Source: Marilutibacter penaei (GTDB lineage Bacteria > Pseudomonadota > Gammaproteobacteria > Xanthomonadales > Xanthomonadaceae). Taken from it: 64,000 nt of DNA. Positions 31,080 to 39,971 of the stretch are shown piece by piece. The stretch is from assembly GCF_014145395.1 (NCBI RefSeq), contig NZ_JACHTE010000010.1, positions 1 to 64,000 on the forward strand, in the 5' to 3' direction. The notes below the pieces were generated by a model. That model was given only the letters and a program-made list of their open reading frames with translations. It was not told the origin of the DNA and did not search any database. Both the position numbers and the translations under genes were made by a program. Numbering within the stretch: the stretch's first letter is position 1; each line of letters begins with the position of its first letter.

Positions 31080-32168
31080 ATGTTGCCATCTCGCGTCTTC
31101 GCGCTGTGCCTTGTCCTGCTGCTTGCCGCGTGCGCATCGGCGCCGACCGATCGCGCGCCCTATCGCAGCCCGGCCGAGATCCGCGCCGAGATCGTCCGCC
31201 GCATGCCCGCGGGCACGCCCGACCGCGAGGGTTGGGCGACGGACATCCAGGTGGCCTTCACCGCGCAGGGCATCGAAGCGTCGCCGGAGAACCTGTGCGC
31301 GGCGCTCGCCGTCACCCAACAGGAGTCCACCTTCCAAGCCAATCCGGAAGTGCCTGGCCTGGCCCGGATCGCCCGCGAGGAGATCGACCGGCGTGCCGGC
31401 GCGCTGCACGTGCCGGGCTTCGCCGTCGACGCCGCGCTGAAGATCCGCTCCACCGACGGCCGCTCCTATGCCGACCGCATCGCCGGCGTACGCACCGAGC
31501 AGGAACTGAACACGATCTTCGAGGACTTCACCGGGCGCGTGCCGCTGGGCGACACGTTGTTCGGCGAGCTCAACCCGGTGCGCACCGGCGGGCCGATGCA
31601 GGTCAGCATCGCTTTCGCGGAGGCGCATGCAGGCGACTATCCGTATCCGGTGGACACTTCCATCCGCCACGAAGTGTTCACCCGCCGCGGTGGCATGTAC
31701 TTCGGCATCGCCCACCTGCTGGGCTATCCCGCGAACTACGAGCGTCCGCTGTACCGCTTCGCCGACTTCAACGCTGGCTGGTACGCCAGCCGCAATGCCG
31801 CATTCCAGGCCGCGGTGTCGACCGCGACCGGCATGCCGCTGGCCCTGGACGGCGACCTGCTGCGGCCCGGCGCGCCACTCGACGATCCTGGGCAGACCGA
31901 ACGCGCCGTGCGCGCGCTGAAGCCCCAGCTCGGCATGGACGACGGCGACATCCGGCGCGCGCTCGAGCGCGGCGACCGCTTGGATTTCGAGGACACCCCG
32001 CTGCATCGCGAGGTCTTCGCACTCGCGGAGCAGGCGGCCGGAAAGCCGCTGCCGCGCGCGGTGTTGCCCGGGATCAAGCTGGAAAGCCCGAAGATCACCC
32101 GTGACCTGACCACCGCGTGGTTCGCCGAACGCGTCGACACGCGCTGGGCGCAATGCATGCAGCGCTGA
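31080..32168 (+). CDS. DUF1615 lipoprotein
   Basis: A 362-residue lipoprotein (signal MLPSRVFALCLVLLLAAC, lipidated Cys18) matching DUF1615 in length and layout, with the conserved LCAALAVTQQESTFQANP segment and the RTGGPMQVSIAFAE and YPANYERPLYRFADFNAGWYASRNAAFQ blocks. The QQES plus GGPMQV pattern recalls lytic transglycosylase-like active sites, so a cell-wall hydrolase role is plausible but not shown. It is divergent from the GIY-YIG gene. Confidence 0.85.
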   Translation: MLPSRVFALCLVLLLAACASAPTDRAPYRSPAEIRAEIVRRMPAGTPDREGWATDIQVAFTAQGIEASPENLCAALAVTQQESTFQANPEVPGLARIAREEIDRRAGALHVPGFAVDAALKIRSTDGRSYADRIAGVRTEQELNTIFEDFTGRVPLGDTLFGELNPVRTGGPMQVSIAFAEAHAGDYPYPVDTSIRHEVFTRRGGMYFGIAHLLGYPANYERPLYRFADFNAGWYASRNAAFQAAVSTATGMPLALDGDLLRPGAPLDDPGQTERAVRALKPQLGMDDGDIRRALERGDRLDFEDTPLHREVFALAEQAAGKPLPRAVLPGIKLESPKITRDLTTAWFAERVDTRWAQCMQR

Positions 32169-32174
32169 GCGTGC

Positions 32175-32888
32175 CTACCAGTCGGTACGCGTCGGCAGCA
32201 GCTTGTGCAGCTCGGCGTCCGTGAGGTTGCGCCACTGGCCGGGCTTGAGGTGGCCGGCCTGCACATTGCCGATGCGCACGCGCACGAGCCGCTTCACCCG
32301 GTAGCCAAAGTGCGCCGCCATCAGCCGGATCTGCCGGTTGAGACCCTGCACGAGGGTAATGCGGAAGCCCATCGGGCCGAGCTTCGAGGTGCGGCAGGGC
32401 AGGGTCATCTGGCCGTGCACCGGCACGCCGCGGGCCATGCCACGCAGGAAGGCATCGTTGACGTCGTGGTTCACCGCGACCAGGTATTCCTTCTCCAGCT
32501 TGTTCTCGGCGCGCAGGATCTCGTTGACGATGTCGCCGTTGCTGGTCAGCAGGATCAGCCCTTCCGACTCCTTGTCGAGCCGGCCGATCGGGAAGATCCG
32601 GCGCTCGTGGCCGACGAAGTCGACGATGTTGCCCTTCACCGAGGACTCGGTGGTGCAGGTCACGCCGACCGGCTTGTACAGCGCGATGTAGACATGCTGC
32701 TTCTTGCCGCGCGCGACAGTGCGCGGGCGCAGGGGTTCGCCGTCGATCGCCACCGCGTCGTCCTCGGCCAGCTCGGCGCCGATGCGCGCGCGTTCGCGGT
32801 TGACGGTGACGCGGCCCGCGGCGATCAGGCGGTCGGCTTCGCGGCGCGAACAGACGCCGGCATCGCTGATGAACTTGTTCAGGCGCAT
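32175..32888 (-). CDS. rluF: 23S rRNA pseudouridine synthase, RluF type
   Basis: A 237-residue pseudouridine synthase. The S4 RNA-binding domain is at residues 1-60 (MRLNKFISDAGVCSRREADR), and the catalytic domain has ALYKPVGVTCTTE and the active-site Asp in IGRLDKESEGLILLTSNGD. The KESEGL form and the C-terminal RQIRLMAAHFGYRVKRLVRVRIG agree with the RluF/RluB branch; the QIRLMAAHFGYRV text favours RluF (U2604). Start 32888 is set by the S4 domain. Confidence 0.88.
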   Translation of the reverse strand: MRLNKFISDAGVCSRREADRLIAAGRVTVNRERARIGAELAEDDAVAIDGEPLRPRTVARGKKQHVYIALYKPVGVTCTTESSVKGNIVDFVGHERRIFPIGRLDKESEGLILLTSNGDIVNEILRAENKLEKEYLVAVNHDVNDAFLRGMARGVPVHGQMTLPCRTSKLGPMGFRITLVQGLNRQIRLMAAHFGYRVKRLVRVRIGNVQAGHLKPGQWRNLTDAELHKLLPTRTDW

Positions 32889-33082
32889 GGGAGTGGCGGG
32901 GCGGCCCGCGGCGCTGCCACGGGACCGGCAGGCGGGCGCGCATGCTGGCACATCCGGCGCGCCGGCGCATGTGCGGGCGCCCGGGCCGGTGGACGCTGTT
33001 CAGCCGCGCCCGACCGTCCAGGTGAGTTCCGCACACCGTCCACGCCAGCGGTACCCTGTGTCCCCCGGACCGGAGGATCGCC

Positions 33083-34069
33083 ATGAAGCACGCCCTGTAC
33101 CCCCACCGCGGCCCCGTGCCGCAGGACGTCATCGACGCGGTCGAATTCGAACTGCCGGCGCCCGGGCCCGGCCAGGTCCGCGTCGAGGTGCTGGCCGCGG
33201 CGATCAATCCGTCCGACGTGCTCACGCTCACCGGCGAGTACGGCATGCTGCCGCCGTTGCCCGCGGTGGGTGGCAACGAGGGCGTCGGCAAGGTGGTCGA
33301 GCTGGGGAGCGGGGTGCAGGGTCTGGCGGTCGGCCAGACCGTGCTGCTGCCGGTCGGCTGCGGCACCTGGACCACCCACCTCAATGCCGATGCGGCCGCG
33401 CTGGTGCCCCTGCCCGAAGGGGCCGACCCACGCCAGCTCGCCATGCTGACCGTGAACCCGCCGACCGCGGCCCTGCTGCTCAGCGACATCCTGCCGCTGC
33501 AGGCCGGCGACTGGGTGATCCAGAACGCCGCCAACTCTGCCGTCGGCGGTTACCTGGTGCAGATCGCCCGGGCGCGCGGCATCCACGTGGTCAACGTTGT
33601 CCGTCGCGAGAGTGCCGTGGCCGACGTGAAAGCCTCGGGCGCCGACATCGTGCTGGTCGACGGCGATGACCTGGCCGAACGCGTGCGCGACGCGACCGGC
33701 GGTGCGCCGATCAAGCTGGGCATCGACGCCGTCGGCGGCGCGGCGACCGGCCGCATCGCCGCGGCGCTGGCCTCGGGCGGCACCGTCGTCAACTACGGCG
33801 CGATGTCCGGCGAGCCCTGTGCGCTCTCTCCGGGCGAACTGATCTTCCGCGGCATCACCCTGCGTGGCTTCTGGCTGGCCTACTGGTTCAAGGTCACCGA
33901 TGCCGCGACCCGCAACGCGCTGTTTGCCGACCTGGTACGGCAGATCGCGACCGGCGCGCTGTCGGCGCGGATTCAGGCGACCTACGGCCTGGACGACATC
34001 AAGCAGGCGGTCGCCGAGGCGGCGGCCGGCGAGCGTTCGGGCAAGATCCTGCTGCTTCCCAACGGCTGA
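33083..34069 (+). CDS. zinc-free MDR oxidoreductase, enoyl-thioester reductase-like
   Basis: A 328-residue medium-chain dehydrogenase/reductase. The GroES-like N-terminal domain has AAINPSDVLTLTGEYG and PAVGGNEGVGKVVE; the Rossmann part has QNAANSAVGGYLVQIARARG and SGGTVVNYGAMSGEP. The NAANSAVG and NPSD signatures are those of the MECR/ETR group (2-enoyl thioester reductases), which lack the zinc ligands of alcohol dehydrogenases. A GGAGG site at 33071-33075 fixes the start. Cofactor is probably NADPH. It converges on the sigma-factor gene. Confidence 0.85.
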   Translation: MKHALYPHRGPVPQDVIDAVEFELPAPGPGQVRVEVLAAAINPSDVLTLTGEYGMLPPLPAVGGNEGVGKVVELGSGVQGLAVGQTVLLPVGCGTWTTHLNADAAALVPLPEGADPRQLAMLTVNPPTAALLLSDILPLQAGDWVIQNAANSAVGGYLVQIARARGIHVVNVVRRESAVADVKASGADIVLVDGDDLAERVRDATGGAPIKLGIDAVGGAATGRIAAALASGGTVVNYGAMSGEPCALSPGELIFRGITLRGFWLAYWFKVTDAATRNALFADLVRQIATGALSARIQATYGLDDIKQAVAEAAAGERSGKILLLPNG

Positions 34070-34084
34070 GGCCGCGGGCGGGCG

Positions 34085-35365
34085 TCAGGCCGACGCGCCG
34101 CTTTGCGCGGCGCGCTCGTGCAGCAGTGCGCGCTCGCGTCCGTTGCGCGCGAGCGAGGCCGCATGCTCGAAGGCCTCGCGCGCCTCTGCATGGCGACCCA
34201 GCCGGGCCAGCAGGTCGCCGCGCACGGCCGGCAGCAGGTGGTAGTCACGGAGCGCGGTTGCGTCGACATGGGCCTCCAGGTGGGCGAGCCCGGCGGCGGC
34301 CCCGTCGGCCATCGTGATCGCGACCGCGCGGTTCAGCTCGACGACCGGCGAGGGCATGGCGCGGGCGAGTCCCGCATACAGCGCGGCGATGGCGCGCCAG
34401 TCGGTGTCCTCCGCGCGGGCAGCACGCGCATGGCAGGCCGCGATCTCCGCCTGCAGCGTGTAGGGACCCGGCTCGAACCCGCGTGCCGCGGCGATCCGCC
34501 GGGCGCGTGCCAGCGCCTCCAGCCCGCGGCCGACCAGCAAGCGGTCCCAGCGGCCGCGGTCCTGGTCCTGCAGCAGCACCGGATGGCCATCGGCATCGAC
34601 CCGTGCATGGGTGCGCGAGGCCTGGATCTCCATCAGCGCGACCAGGCCATGCGCCTCGTCCTCGGCGGGCACCAGGCCGACCAGGATGCGGCCCAGCCGC
34701 AGCGCCTCCTCGCACAGTGCCGGACGCAGCAGGTCGTCGCCGGCGGTGGCGGCATAGCCTTCGTTGAAGACCAGGTAGATGACCTCGAGCACCGAGCCCA
34801 GGCGTGCGTGCAGTTCCGCCTCGCGGGGCAGCTCGAACTGCACCCCGGATTCCGCCAGCGTGCGCTTGGCACGGACGATCCGCTGCGCGATGGTCGCCTC
34901 GCGCGCCAGGAACGCGCGGGCGATCTCGCCGGTGGTCAGCCCGCCGAGCAGGCGCAGGGTCAGCGCGACGCGCGCCTCCGGCGAAAGCACCGGATGGCAG
35001 GCGACGAACATGAGTCGCAGCAGATCGTCGCCCACCGGGTCGTCGAGCGCGTCCTCCTCCACGCTGCGCCGTTCGGCCTGTGCGTCCTCCAGTTCCAGCG
35101 CGACCTGCAGGTGCTTCTGCTGCGCCATCTGGCCGTGGCGGAGGCGGTCGATCGCACGGCGCCGGGCGGTGGTCGTCAGCCATGCTCCCGGGTTGTCGGG
35201 AATGCCATCGCGCGGCCAGGTTTCCAGCGCCGCGACCAGCGCGTCCTGGGCCAGGTCCTCGGCCAGGCCCACGTCACGCAGCATCCGGGCCAGCGTCGCG
35301 ATCACGCGGGCCGACTCGATGCGCCAGATGGCGTCGATGCGCCGGTTGAAGTCATGGTCCGTCAT
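34085..35365 (-). CDS. ECF sigma factor, ECF42 type with DUF6596 C-terminal domain
   Basis: A 426-residue sigma factor, far longer than ordinary ECFs. Region 2 (RDVGLAEDLAQDALVAALETWP) and region 4 (LTLRLLGGLTTGEIARAFLA) occupy the first 190 residues; the rest is the helical, TPR-like DUF6596 extension (ALCEEALRLGRILVGLVP; SPVVELNRAVAIT). ECF42 members pair with a DGPF/YciI gene instead of an anti-sigma factor, which is the case here: that gene ends 63 bases upstream. The extension is thought to control activity. Targets often include the DGPF gene itself. Confidence 0.92.
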   Translation of the reverse strand: MTDHDFNRRIDAIWRIESARVIATLARMLRDVGLAEDLAQDALVAALETWPRDGIPDNPGAWLTTTARRRAIDRLRHGQMAQQKHLQVALELEDAQAERRSVEEDALDDPVGDDLLRLMFVACHPVLSPEARVALTLRLLGGLTTGEIARAFLAREATIAQRIVRAKRTLAESGVQFELPREAELHARLGSVLEVIYLVFNEGYAATAGDDLLRPALCEEALRLGRILVGLVPAEDEAHGLVALMEIQASRTHARVDADGHPVLLQDQDRGRWDRLLVGRGLEALARARRIAAARGFEPGPYTLQAEIAACHARAARAEDTDWRAIAALYAGLARAMPSPVVELNRAVAITMADGAAAGLAHLEAHVDATALRDYHLLPAVRGDLLARLGRHAEAREAFEHAASLARNGRERALLHERAAQSGASA

Positions 35366-35428
35366 GCCCGGGCGATCACAGCACCGCCGCCCGCACGCCG
35401 CAAGTGCAGCCCGCGACCGGCGCCGGGG

Positions 35429-35851
35429 TCACGGGCCGTCGATGCGCGCGCGCAGTTGCTCCTCCTGCTCCCGCAGCTCGGGCGTGAAGGCCTCGCCGAA
35501 GTCGTCGGCCTCGAACACCGGGCGGATTTCGATGTCGGACACGCCGGGCATCGGGTTGGGGCAGCGCTTCACCCATTCGATCGCCTCGTCCATCGAACGG
35601 ACCTGCCACAGCCAGTAGCCGGCGACGAGTTCGCGGGTTTCGGCGAAAGGGCCGTCGGTCACGTGGCGCGCCGGGCCGTCGAAGGTCACCCGCACGCCGC
35701 GCGACGACGGGTGCAGGCCCTCGCCGGCAAGCATGATGCCGGCCTTCACCAGCGCTTCGTTGTAGCGGCCCATGTCGGCCAGGAGCTGCTGTTCGGGCAT
35801 GACGCCGGCTTCGGAGTCGGCGGTGGCCTTGACGATGACGAGTACGCGCAT
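35429..35851 (-). CDS. YciI/DGPF-family protein, partner of ECF42 sigma factor
   Basis: A 140-residue protein of the YCII-related group with the hallmark TDGPFAETRELVAGYWLW (DGPF motif) and the N-terminal MRVLVIVKATADSEAG. It precedes the ECF42 sigma gene on the same strand, the standard pairing for this group; the DGPF gene is usually the regulated target. Enzyme activity is not established for these proteins. Start 35851 is supported by the family N-terminus. Confidence 0.9.
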   Translation of the reverse strand: MRVLVIVKATADSEAGVMPEQQLLADMGRYNEALVKAGIMLAGEGLHPSSRGVRVTFDGPARHVTDGPFAETRELVAGYWLWQVRSMDEAIEWVKRCPNPMPGVSDIEIRPVFEADDFGEAFTPELREQEEQLRARIDGP

Positions 35852-35998
35852 GGGGAATCTCCCGGATCGGTGGCGAGGGCGCCGGTGCCCCCGTTCAAGA
35901 GTGCGACGAGCCGCGCACGCGGTTTTCGACACGGGCGCGATCCGCAAGGGGGCCCCTCGGTCCCCTGGCCCGTGCCGGGTACAGGCGACGTTCAAGCC

Positions 35999-36022
35999 GG
36001 TGTTCACCCTGCGTTGAACACC
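35999..36022. promoter_or_regulatory. inverted repeat in divergent intergenic region
   Basis: Arms GGTGTTCA (35999-36006) and TGAACACC (36015-36022) are a perfect 8-bp inverted repeat with an 8-base spacer. It lies between the DGPF gene (start 35851, minus) and the lipoprotein gene (36091, plus). TTGAAC at 36014-36019 and TAGACT at 36040-36045 could be promoter elements for the plus gene, though the 20-base spacing is long. Confidence 0.4.
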
Positions 36023-36090
36023 TCGGCGCCGCGGCCCCCTAGACTGGACCCACGCGGCTCCGCGCCGTGACACCCCTTCTCCGGACTTCC

Positions 36091-37185
36091 ATGCGCCGTT
36101 CCGCCCCGATCCACCTGTGGTTGTCGACCTGCCTGCTGGCGGCCTGTTCCTCGCCCGCGCCTGCGCCGGTGTCCGGCACCACCGCCGACGCCGCGCCCCC
36201 CGCGATCACCGATGCGGGTCCACTGCTCGACACCGGACCCACGCGCGACCGCGAGCGCACCGACTACGGCGCGACCGTCATCGAACTCCCGGAGCCGCGC
36301 GCGCCGGAGGACGAGGCCTACGACCAGGCCCCGCCCGAGACCGACTGGACCCCCATGCAGCTGCCCGAGGGCGAAGCCTCGATCAGCTGCGACCGTGACT
36401 ACGCCACCGCCGGCGATGGCGTGCCCCTGGCCTCGCTGGGCTTCAGCAATGTCTGGAAGACCCTGCAGCCCTGCCAGGACAGCGACGTGGTGCGCGTGCG
36501 TTACACCGGCAAGGTCGATGCCGGCTTCACCGCGCTGGTCCAGCGCGTCGCCGACATGGCCGACACGCTGGGCATCACGTCGCGCATCCTCGACATCGAC
36601 TCCACCGGCGGCCAGGTGGAGGAGGGGGTGCGCGCCGGCGACTCGATGGCCGAGGGCGGCTGGCTGGTCTGGGTGCGCGAGGACTCCGTGTGCCACAGTT
36701 CCTGCGTGCTGATCCTCGCCGCCGGCGACATGCGCATGGTGTCCGGCCCGGTGGGCATCCACCGGATGCTGCGGATCGGCTCGAAGGCAACCTCCCGCGC
36801 CGAGCTCAACCAGGAGCTGCGCGAGATCCACGAGCAGGTCGGCCAGTACCTGCAGCGCAACGGTGCCGCCACCCAGGTCGCCGACCTGATGATGACCGTG
36901 CCCAACCGCAGCCTGCGCCTGCTCACCCCGGCCGAACTGTCGCGGTTCGGCCTGTCCGGCCGCAATGCCGCCGAGGACGACCTCGACCGCATCCGCCTGG
37001 GCCGCAAGTGCGGCGACGGCTTCGTGCGCCGCAAGGACAGCTTCTTCCGCGATTACGACATGCTCTGCTCCAATCCCGGCGATGAAGTCGCCGACATGGG
37101 CCAGTGCGGGCGGGACCTCAAGTCGCGTTACGGTTTCCCCGACGCGGCCTGTCCCAACGACGGCCCGATGCCCGAGTACGACTGA
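36091..37185 (+). CDS. COG3904-like lipoprotein with ClpP/crotonase-type fold
   Basis: A 364-residue lipoprotein (lipobox LLAAC) with a long acidic/proline-rich spacer (residues about 25-95) and then a domain resembling COG3904 predicted periplasmic proteins of the ClpP/crotonase fold. It contains DIDSTGGQVEEGVRAGDSM, CHSSCVLILAAGDMRM and GPVGIHRM, where the Ser of HSSC and the His of GIHR sit where ClpP-like serine proteases keep nucleophile and base. ATG 36091 starts the signal peptide; GTG 36067 would add eight residues. Function unknown; a periplasmic peptidase is an inference. Confidence 0.75.
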   Translation: MRRSAPIHLWLSTCLLAACSSPAPAPVSGTTADAAPPAITDAGPLLDTGPTRDRERTDYGATVIELPEPRAPEDEAYDQAPPETDWTPMQLPEGEASISCDRDYATAGDGVPLASLGFSNVWKTLQPCQDSDVVRVRYTGKVDAGFTALVQRVADMADTLGITSRILDIDSTGGQVEEGVRAGDSMAEGGWLVWVREDSVCHSSCVLILAAGDMRMVSGPVGIHRMLRIGSKATSRAELNQELREIHEQVGQYLQRNGAATQVADLMMTVPNRSLRLLTPAELSRFGLSGRNAAEDDLDRIRLGRKCGDGFVRRKDSFFRDYDMLCSNPGDEVADMGQCGRDLKSRYGFPDAACPNDGPMPEYD

Positions 37186-37272
37186 CGCGCGCTGGCGCGG
37201 GCGACCGCCAGCGGCCAGAATGGCCGCGGTTTCAAGGGGAGCGTCGGCGGGGAGCGCCGACGGGGGCAGCAC

Positions 37273-38256
37273 ATGATCATTCCGGAGTTCTGGGCCGAGG
37301 CCCGGATCGAGCACGGCCGCCGCAGCCGGCACCGCGCCTTCACCGTGCGCCGCTTCGGCTGGTCGGACGAAAGCCAGGAAGCCGCGCAGGCGCACGCCGA
37401 TGCCCGCGTCCGCGAAGCGCATGCGCGCATCGTCGCCGGCGAGCCGCTGCTCAAGCGCGAACCCAAGGTGCCCTACAACGGCGCCGAAGGCATGCCGATC
37501 CGCGAGGAAATCGTGCAGCGCCAGGGCGACACGATCATCTCGCGCAACAGCTACGGCGCGTTATGCCTGAACACGCCGGACGTGCTGTTCGCCGACATCG
37601 ACTTCCCGAAAGGCGTGCCGACCCGGTTATGGGGGAGCGTGCTGGCGCTGTGGGTCATCGGCGCGATCGCCTTCGGCAATGCAATGGATTCGGCCGGAAA
37701 AGGGGTCGCCCTGGTCATCGCCGGCCTTTTCCTGTCCTGGCCGCTGGCAAGTGGCGTACACCGGGCATGGCAGGCGCTGCGGGGTGGGCCGGAACGCATG
37801 GCACTGCGGCGCGTGCAGGCGTTCGTGGCGAAGCATCCGGGCTGGCGCCTGCGGCTGTACCGCACGCCCGCTGGCCTGCGCCTGCTCGCCCTGCATCGCC
37901 GCTTCAGCCCGGGCGATCCCGAGGTTCAGACGCTGTTCGAGGCCATCGGCACCGACCGCCTCTACGCGCGGATGTGCCAGCGCCAGCAGTGCTTCCGCGC
38001 CCGTGTCAGCGCCAAGCCCTGGCGCATCGGCATCCGCCGCCATCTGCGGCCGCGCACCGGCGTCTGGCCGCTGACCGACGAGCAGCGTCCACTGCGCGAG
38101 GCCTGGGTGCGCGAATACGAAGCCCGCGCGCAGGACTTCGCTGCCTGCCGCTATCTGGAAACGCGCGGCGACGGCCAGGTCGATGCAGAGGCCGACGCCG
38201 TACGCGTGCTGCACGACGCGCTGGCCGGTGCCGACAGCGGGCGCCCGATTGCCTGA
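37273..38256 (+). CDS. conserved membrane protein of unknown function
   Basis: A 327-residue protein without a recognised domain. An Arg-rich N-terminal cytoplasmic part (IPEFWAEARIEHGRRSRHR; RRFGWSDESQEAAQAHADAR) is followed by two closely spaced membrane helices at about residues 120-155 and a C-terminal part with WRLRLYRTPAGLRLLALHR and CRYLETRG. The N-terminal text resembles small proteins found in many Xanthomonadaceae, but I cannot name a family. It follows the COG3904-like gene by 87 bases on the same strand. Confidence 0.75.
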   Translation: MIIPEFWAEARIEHGRRSRHRAFTVRRFGWSDESQEAAQAHADARVREAHARIVAGEPLLKREPKVPYNGAEGMPIREEIVQRQGDTIISRNSYGALCLNTPDVLFADIDFPKGVPTRLWGSVLALWVIGAIAFGNAMDSAGKGVALVIAGLFLSWPLASGVHRAWQALRGGPERMALRRVQAFVAKHPGWRLRLYRTPAGLRLLALHRRFSPGDPEVQTLFEAIGTDRLYARMCQRQQCFRARVSAKPWRIGIRRHLRPRTGVWPLTDEQRPLREAWVREYEARAQDFAACRYLETRGDGQVDAEADAVRVLHDALAGADSGRPIA

Positions 38257-38278
38257 GCGCCAGGTCGGCGTATGAAGC

Positions 38279-38497
38279 TCAGGCCGCGACGACCTCGATC
38301 TCGACGTCGTCGAGCGCGACCACCTGGCCCGCGCGGATCTTGCAGGTCTTGCGCAGTTCCACCTCGCCGTCCACAAGCACCGCGCCGCTGGCCACGATCT
38401 GCTTGCCCATGCCGCCACTGTCGCACAGGCCGGCGAGCTTCAGCAGCTGGTTGAGTTCGACGAAGTCGCCGTCGAGTTCGAATCGGATGCGTTCCAT
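38279..38497 (-). CDS. S4-domain RNA-binding protein (YbcJ-like)
   Basis: A 72-residue protein made only of an S4 domain: IRFELDGDFVELNQLLKLAGLCDSGG, then GKQIVASGAVLVDGEVELRKTCKIRAG. Length and motif match E. coli YbcJ, a small RNA-binding protein. It follows the DoxX gene by eight bases on the same strand. Confidence 0.88.
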   Translation of the reverse strand: MERIRFELDGDFVELNQLLKLAGLCDSGGMGKQIVASGAVLVDGEVELRKTCKIRAGQVVALDDVEIEVVAA

Positions 38498-38505
38498 GCC
38501 GGGCC

Positions 38506-38901
38506 TCAGCGCTGGTTGGCGCTGAAGCGACCCGGGCCGAGCAGGGCGAGGGCGATCGCGGACACCAGGAACATCGCCTGCAGTTCCAGCGCCCACCCGC
38601 CCTGGCGGTTGAGGTGGCCGAGCTCGCCCATGTGGACCAGGGCGATCGCGAACAGCATGTTGACCGCGACCAGCACCGCGCCGACGCGCGCGTGCCAGCC
38701 GATGACCAGCATGATCGGGCCGAGGATCTCGCCGACCAGCACGCCATAGCCGAGGAAGCCGGGCAGGCCGTGGGCCTCGACCAGGCCGATGATGCCGGCC
38801 ATGCCGCCCTTCAGCTTGGCCGCGCCGTGCAGCATGACCAGCAGGCCGAGGGTGACGCGGAGGAAGAGCTTGGCGAGGTCGTGCTGGGTGGCGGGGTTCA
38901 T
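38506..38901 (-). CDS. DoxX family membrane protein
   Basis: A 131-residue, four-helix protein with the DoxX pattern: LFLRVTLGLLVMLHGAAKLKGG in the first helix, then HGLPGFLGYGVLVGEILGPIMLVIG and two further helices. DoxX-like proteins are small membrane proteins tied loosely to redox or thiosulfate metabolism; substrate unknown. It precedes the S4 gene in one likely transcript. Confidence 0.88.
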   Translation of the reverse strand: MNPATQHDLAKLFLRVTLGLLVMLHGAAKLKGGMAGIIGLVEAHGLPGFLGYGVLVGEILGPIMLVIGWHARVGAVLVAVNMLFAIALVHMGELGHLNRQGGWALELQAMFLVSAIALALLGPGRFSANQR

Positions 38902-38962
38902 CGTCGTCCGGGCGCGGTGGCAGGCGAGCAGGATAGCGGTCTGGCCGCCCCGCCGGCGAGGG

Positions 38963-39904
38963 CTATTCGGTGATGTCCTTGGCTTCCACCACGCCCAGTG
39001 CCTCCGGCTGGGCCAGCCGCTTCGGCCGGTGCAGCAGCGGGTGCAGCAGCACCGCCCCGAGGATGATCGCCACGCCCAGGTAGAAGCGCGTGCTCAGCTC
39101 CTGCTGTTCGCCGAGCAGCACGATGGCCAGGGCGATGGCGTAGATCGGCTCCAGGTTGACCGCCAGCTGCGCGGAGAACGCGCTCATGTGCCGCAGCGCC
39201 ACCAGCGACAGTGCGAAGGGCAGCAGGGTGCAGCCCAGCGACAGCACCAGCAGCAGGCCGGCATCGCGCAGCCCGGGCAGCTCGGTCAGCGGACCGGCGA
39301 AGGCCGGGAACAGCAGCGGCATCAGCGGCGCGAGCAAAGTCAGCGCCAGGGTGCCGGCACCCAGTTCCAGCGCGGTCACCGTCAGCGGATCGCCGTGCTC
39401 GACCAGCCGCTTGTTGAGCGAACCGAACAGCGCGACGAACAGTGCCGAGAGGGCGCCGACCGCGACGCCGACGCGCATGTCATGCGGCACGCCGTCGACC
39501 ACCAGCGCCACGCCCGGGAGCACTGCGATGCCGAGCAGCAGCTCGTGCAGGGCGAAGCCGCGCCGCGCCAGCCAGGGCTCGATCAGCGCAGTGAAGGCGG
39601 TGGCCAGCGCGATGCAGGTCGCCGCCACCGAGGCGTTCGCCAGCTTGATCGCGCCGTAGAAGGTCAGCCAGTGCAGCGCCACCAGCACGCCGATGCCGGC
39701 ATAGGCGGCGACCAGCCGTGGCGGCATCGTGCGCAGGCCGCGCCACACCCGCGGCACCAGCGCCAGCACTGCGACCACGACCAGCATGCGCCACCACACC
39801 AGCGGCAATGCCGGCAGGCTGATCAGCTTGCCGAGGATGGCGGTGAAGCCCCAGAGCACCACGCAGAAGTGGATCTGGAACTGGGCTTTCGCGGTCGGCG
39901 ACAT
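38963..39904 (-). CDS. EamA-family (DMT) transporter, first copy
   Basis: A 313-residue, ten-helix drug/metabolite transporter with two EamA repeats; WGFTAILGKLISLPALPLVWWRM opens the first and LSLGCTLLPFALSLVALRHMSAFSAQLAVNLEPIYAIALAIVLLGE is in the second. The NLEPIYAI form is typical of amino-acid or metabolite exporters. It lies downstream of the LysR gene on the same strand, 67 bases away, and may be co-transcribed with it. Confidence 0.88.
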   Translation of the reverse strand: MSPTAKAQFQIHFCVVLWGFTAILGKLISLPALPLVWWRMLVVVAVLALVPRVWRGLRTMPPRLVAAYAGIGVLVALHWLTFYGAIKLANASVAATCIALATAFTALIEPWLARRGFALHELLLGIAVLPGVALVVDGVPHDMRVGVAVGALSALFVALFGSLNKRLVEHGDPLTVTALELGAGTLALTLLAPLMPLLFPAFAGPLTELPGLRDAGLLLVLSLGCTLLPFALSLVALRHMSAFSAQLAVNLEPIYAIALAIVLLGEQQELSTRFYLGVAIILGAVLLHPLLHRPKRLAQPEALGVVEAKDITE

Positions 39905-39971
39905 GCGCGCGGGGAGGTGGGCGTGAGGGGCGCGGCGAGTCTGGCAGACCCGGCGGCGCGCGGGGAGGGGG

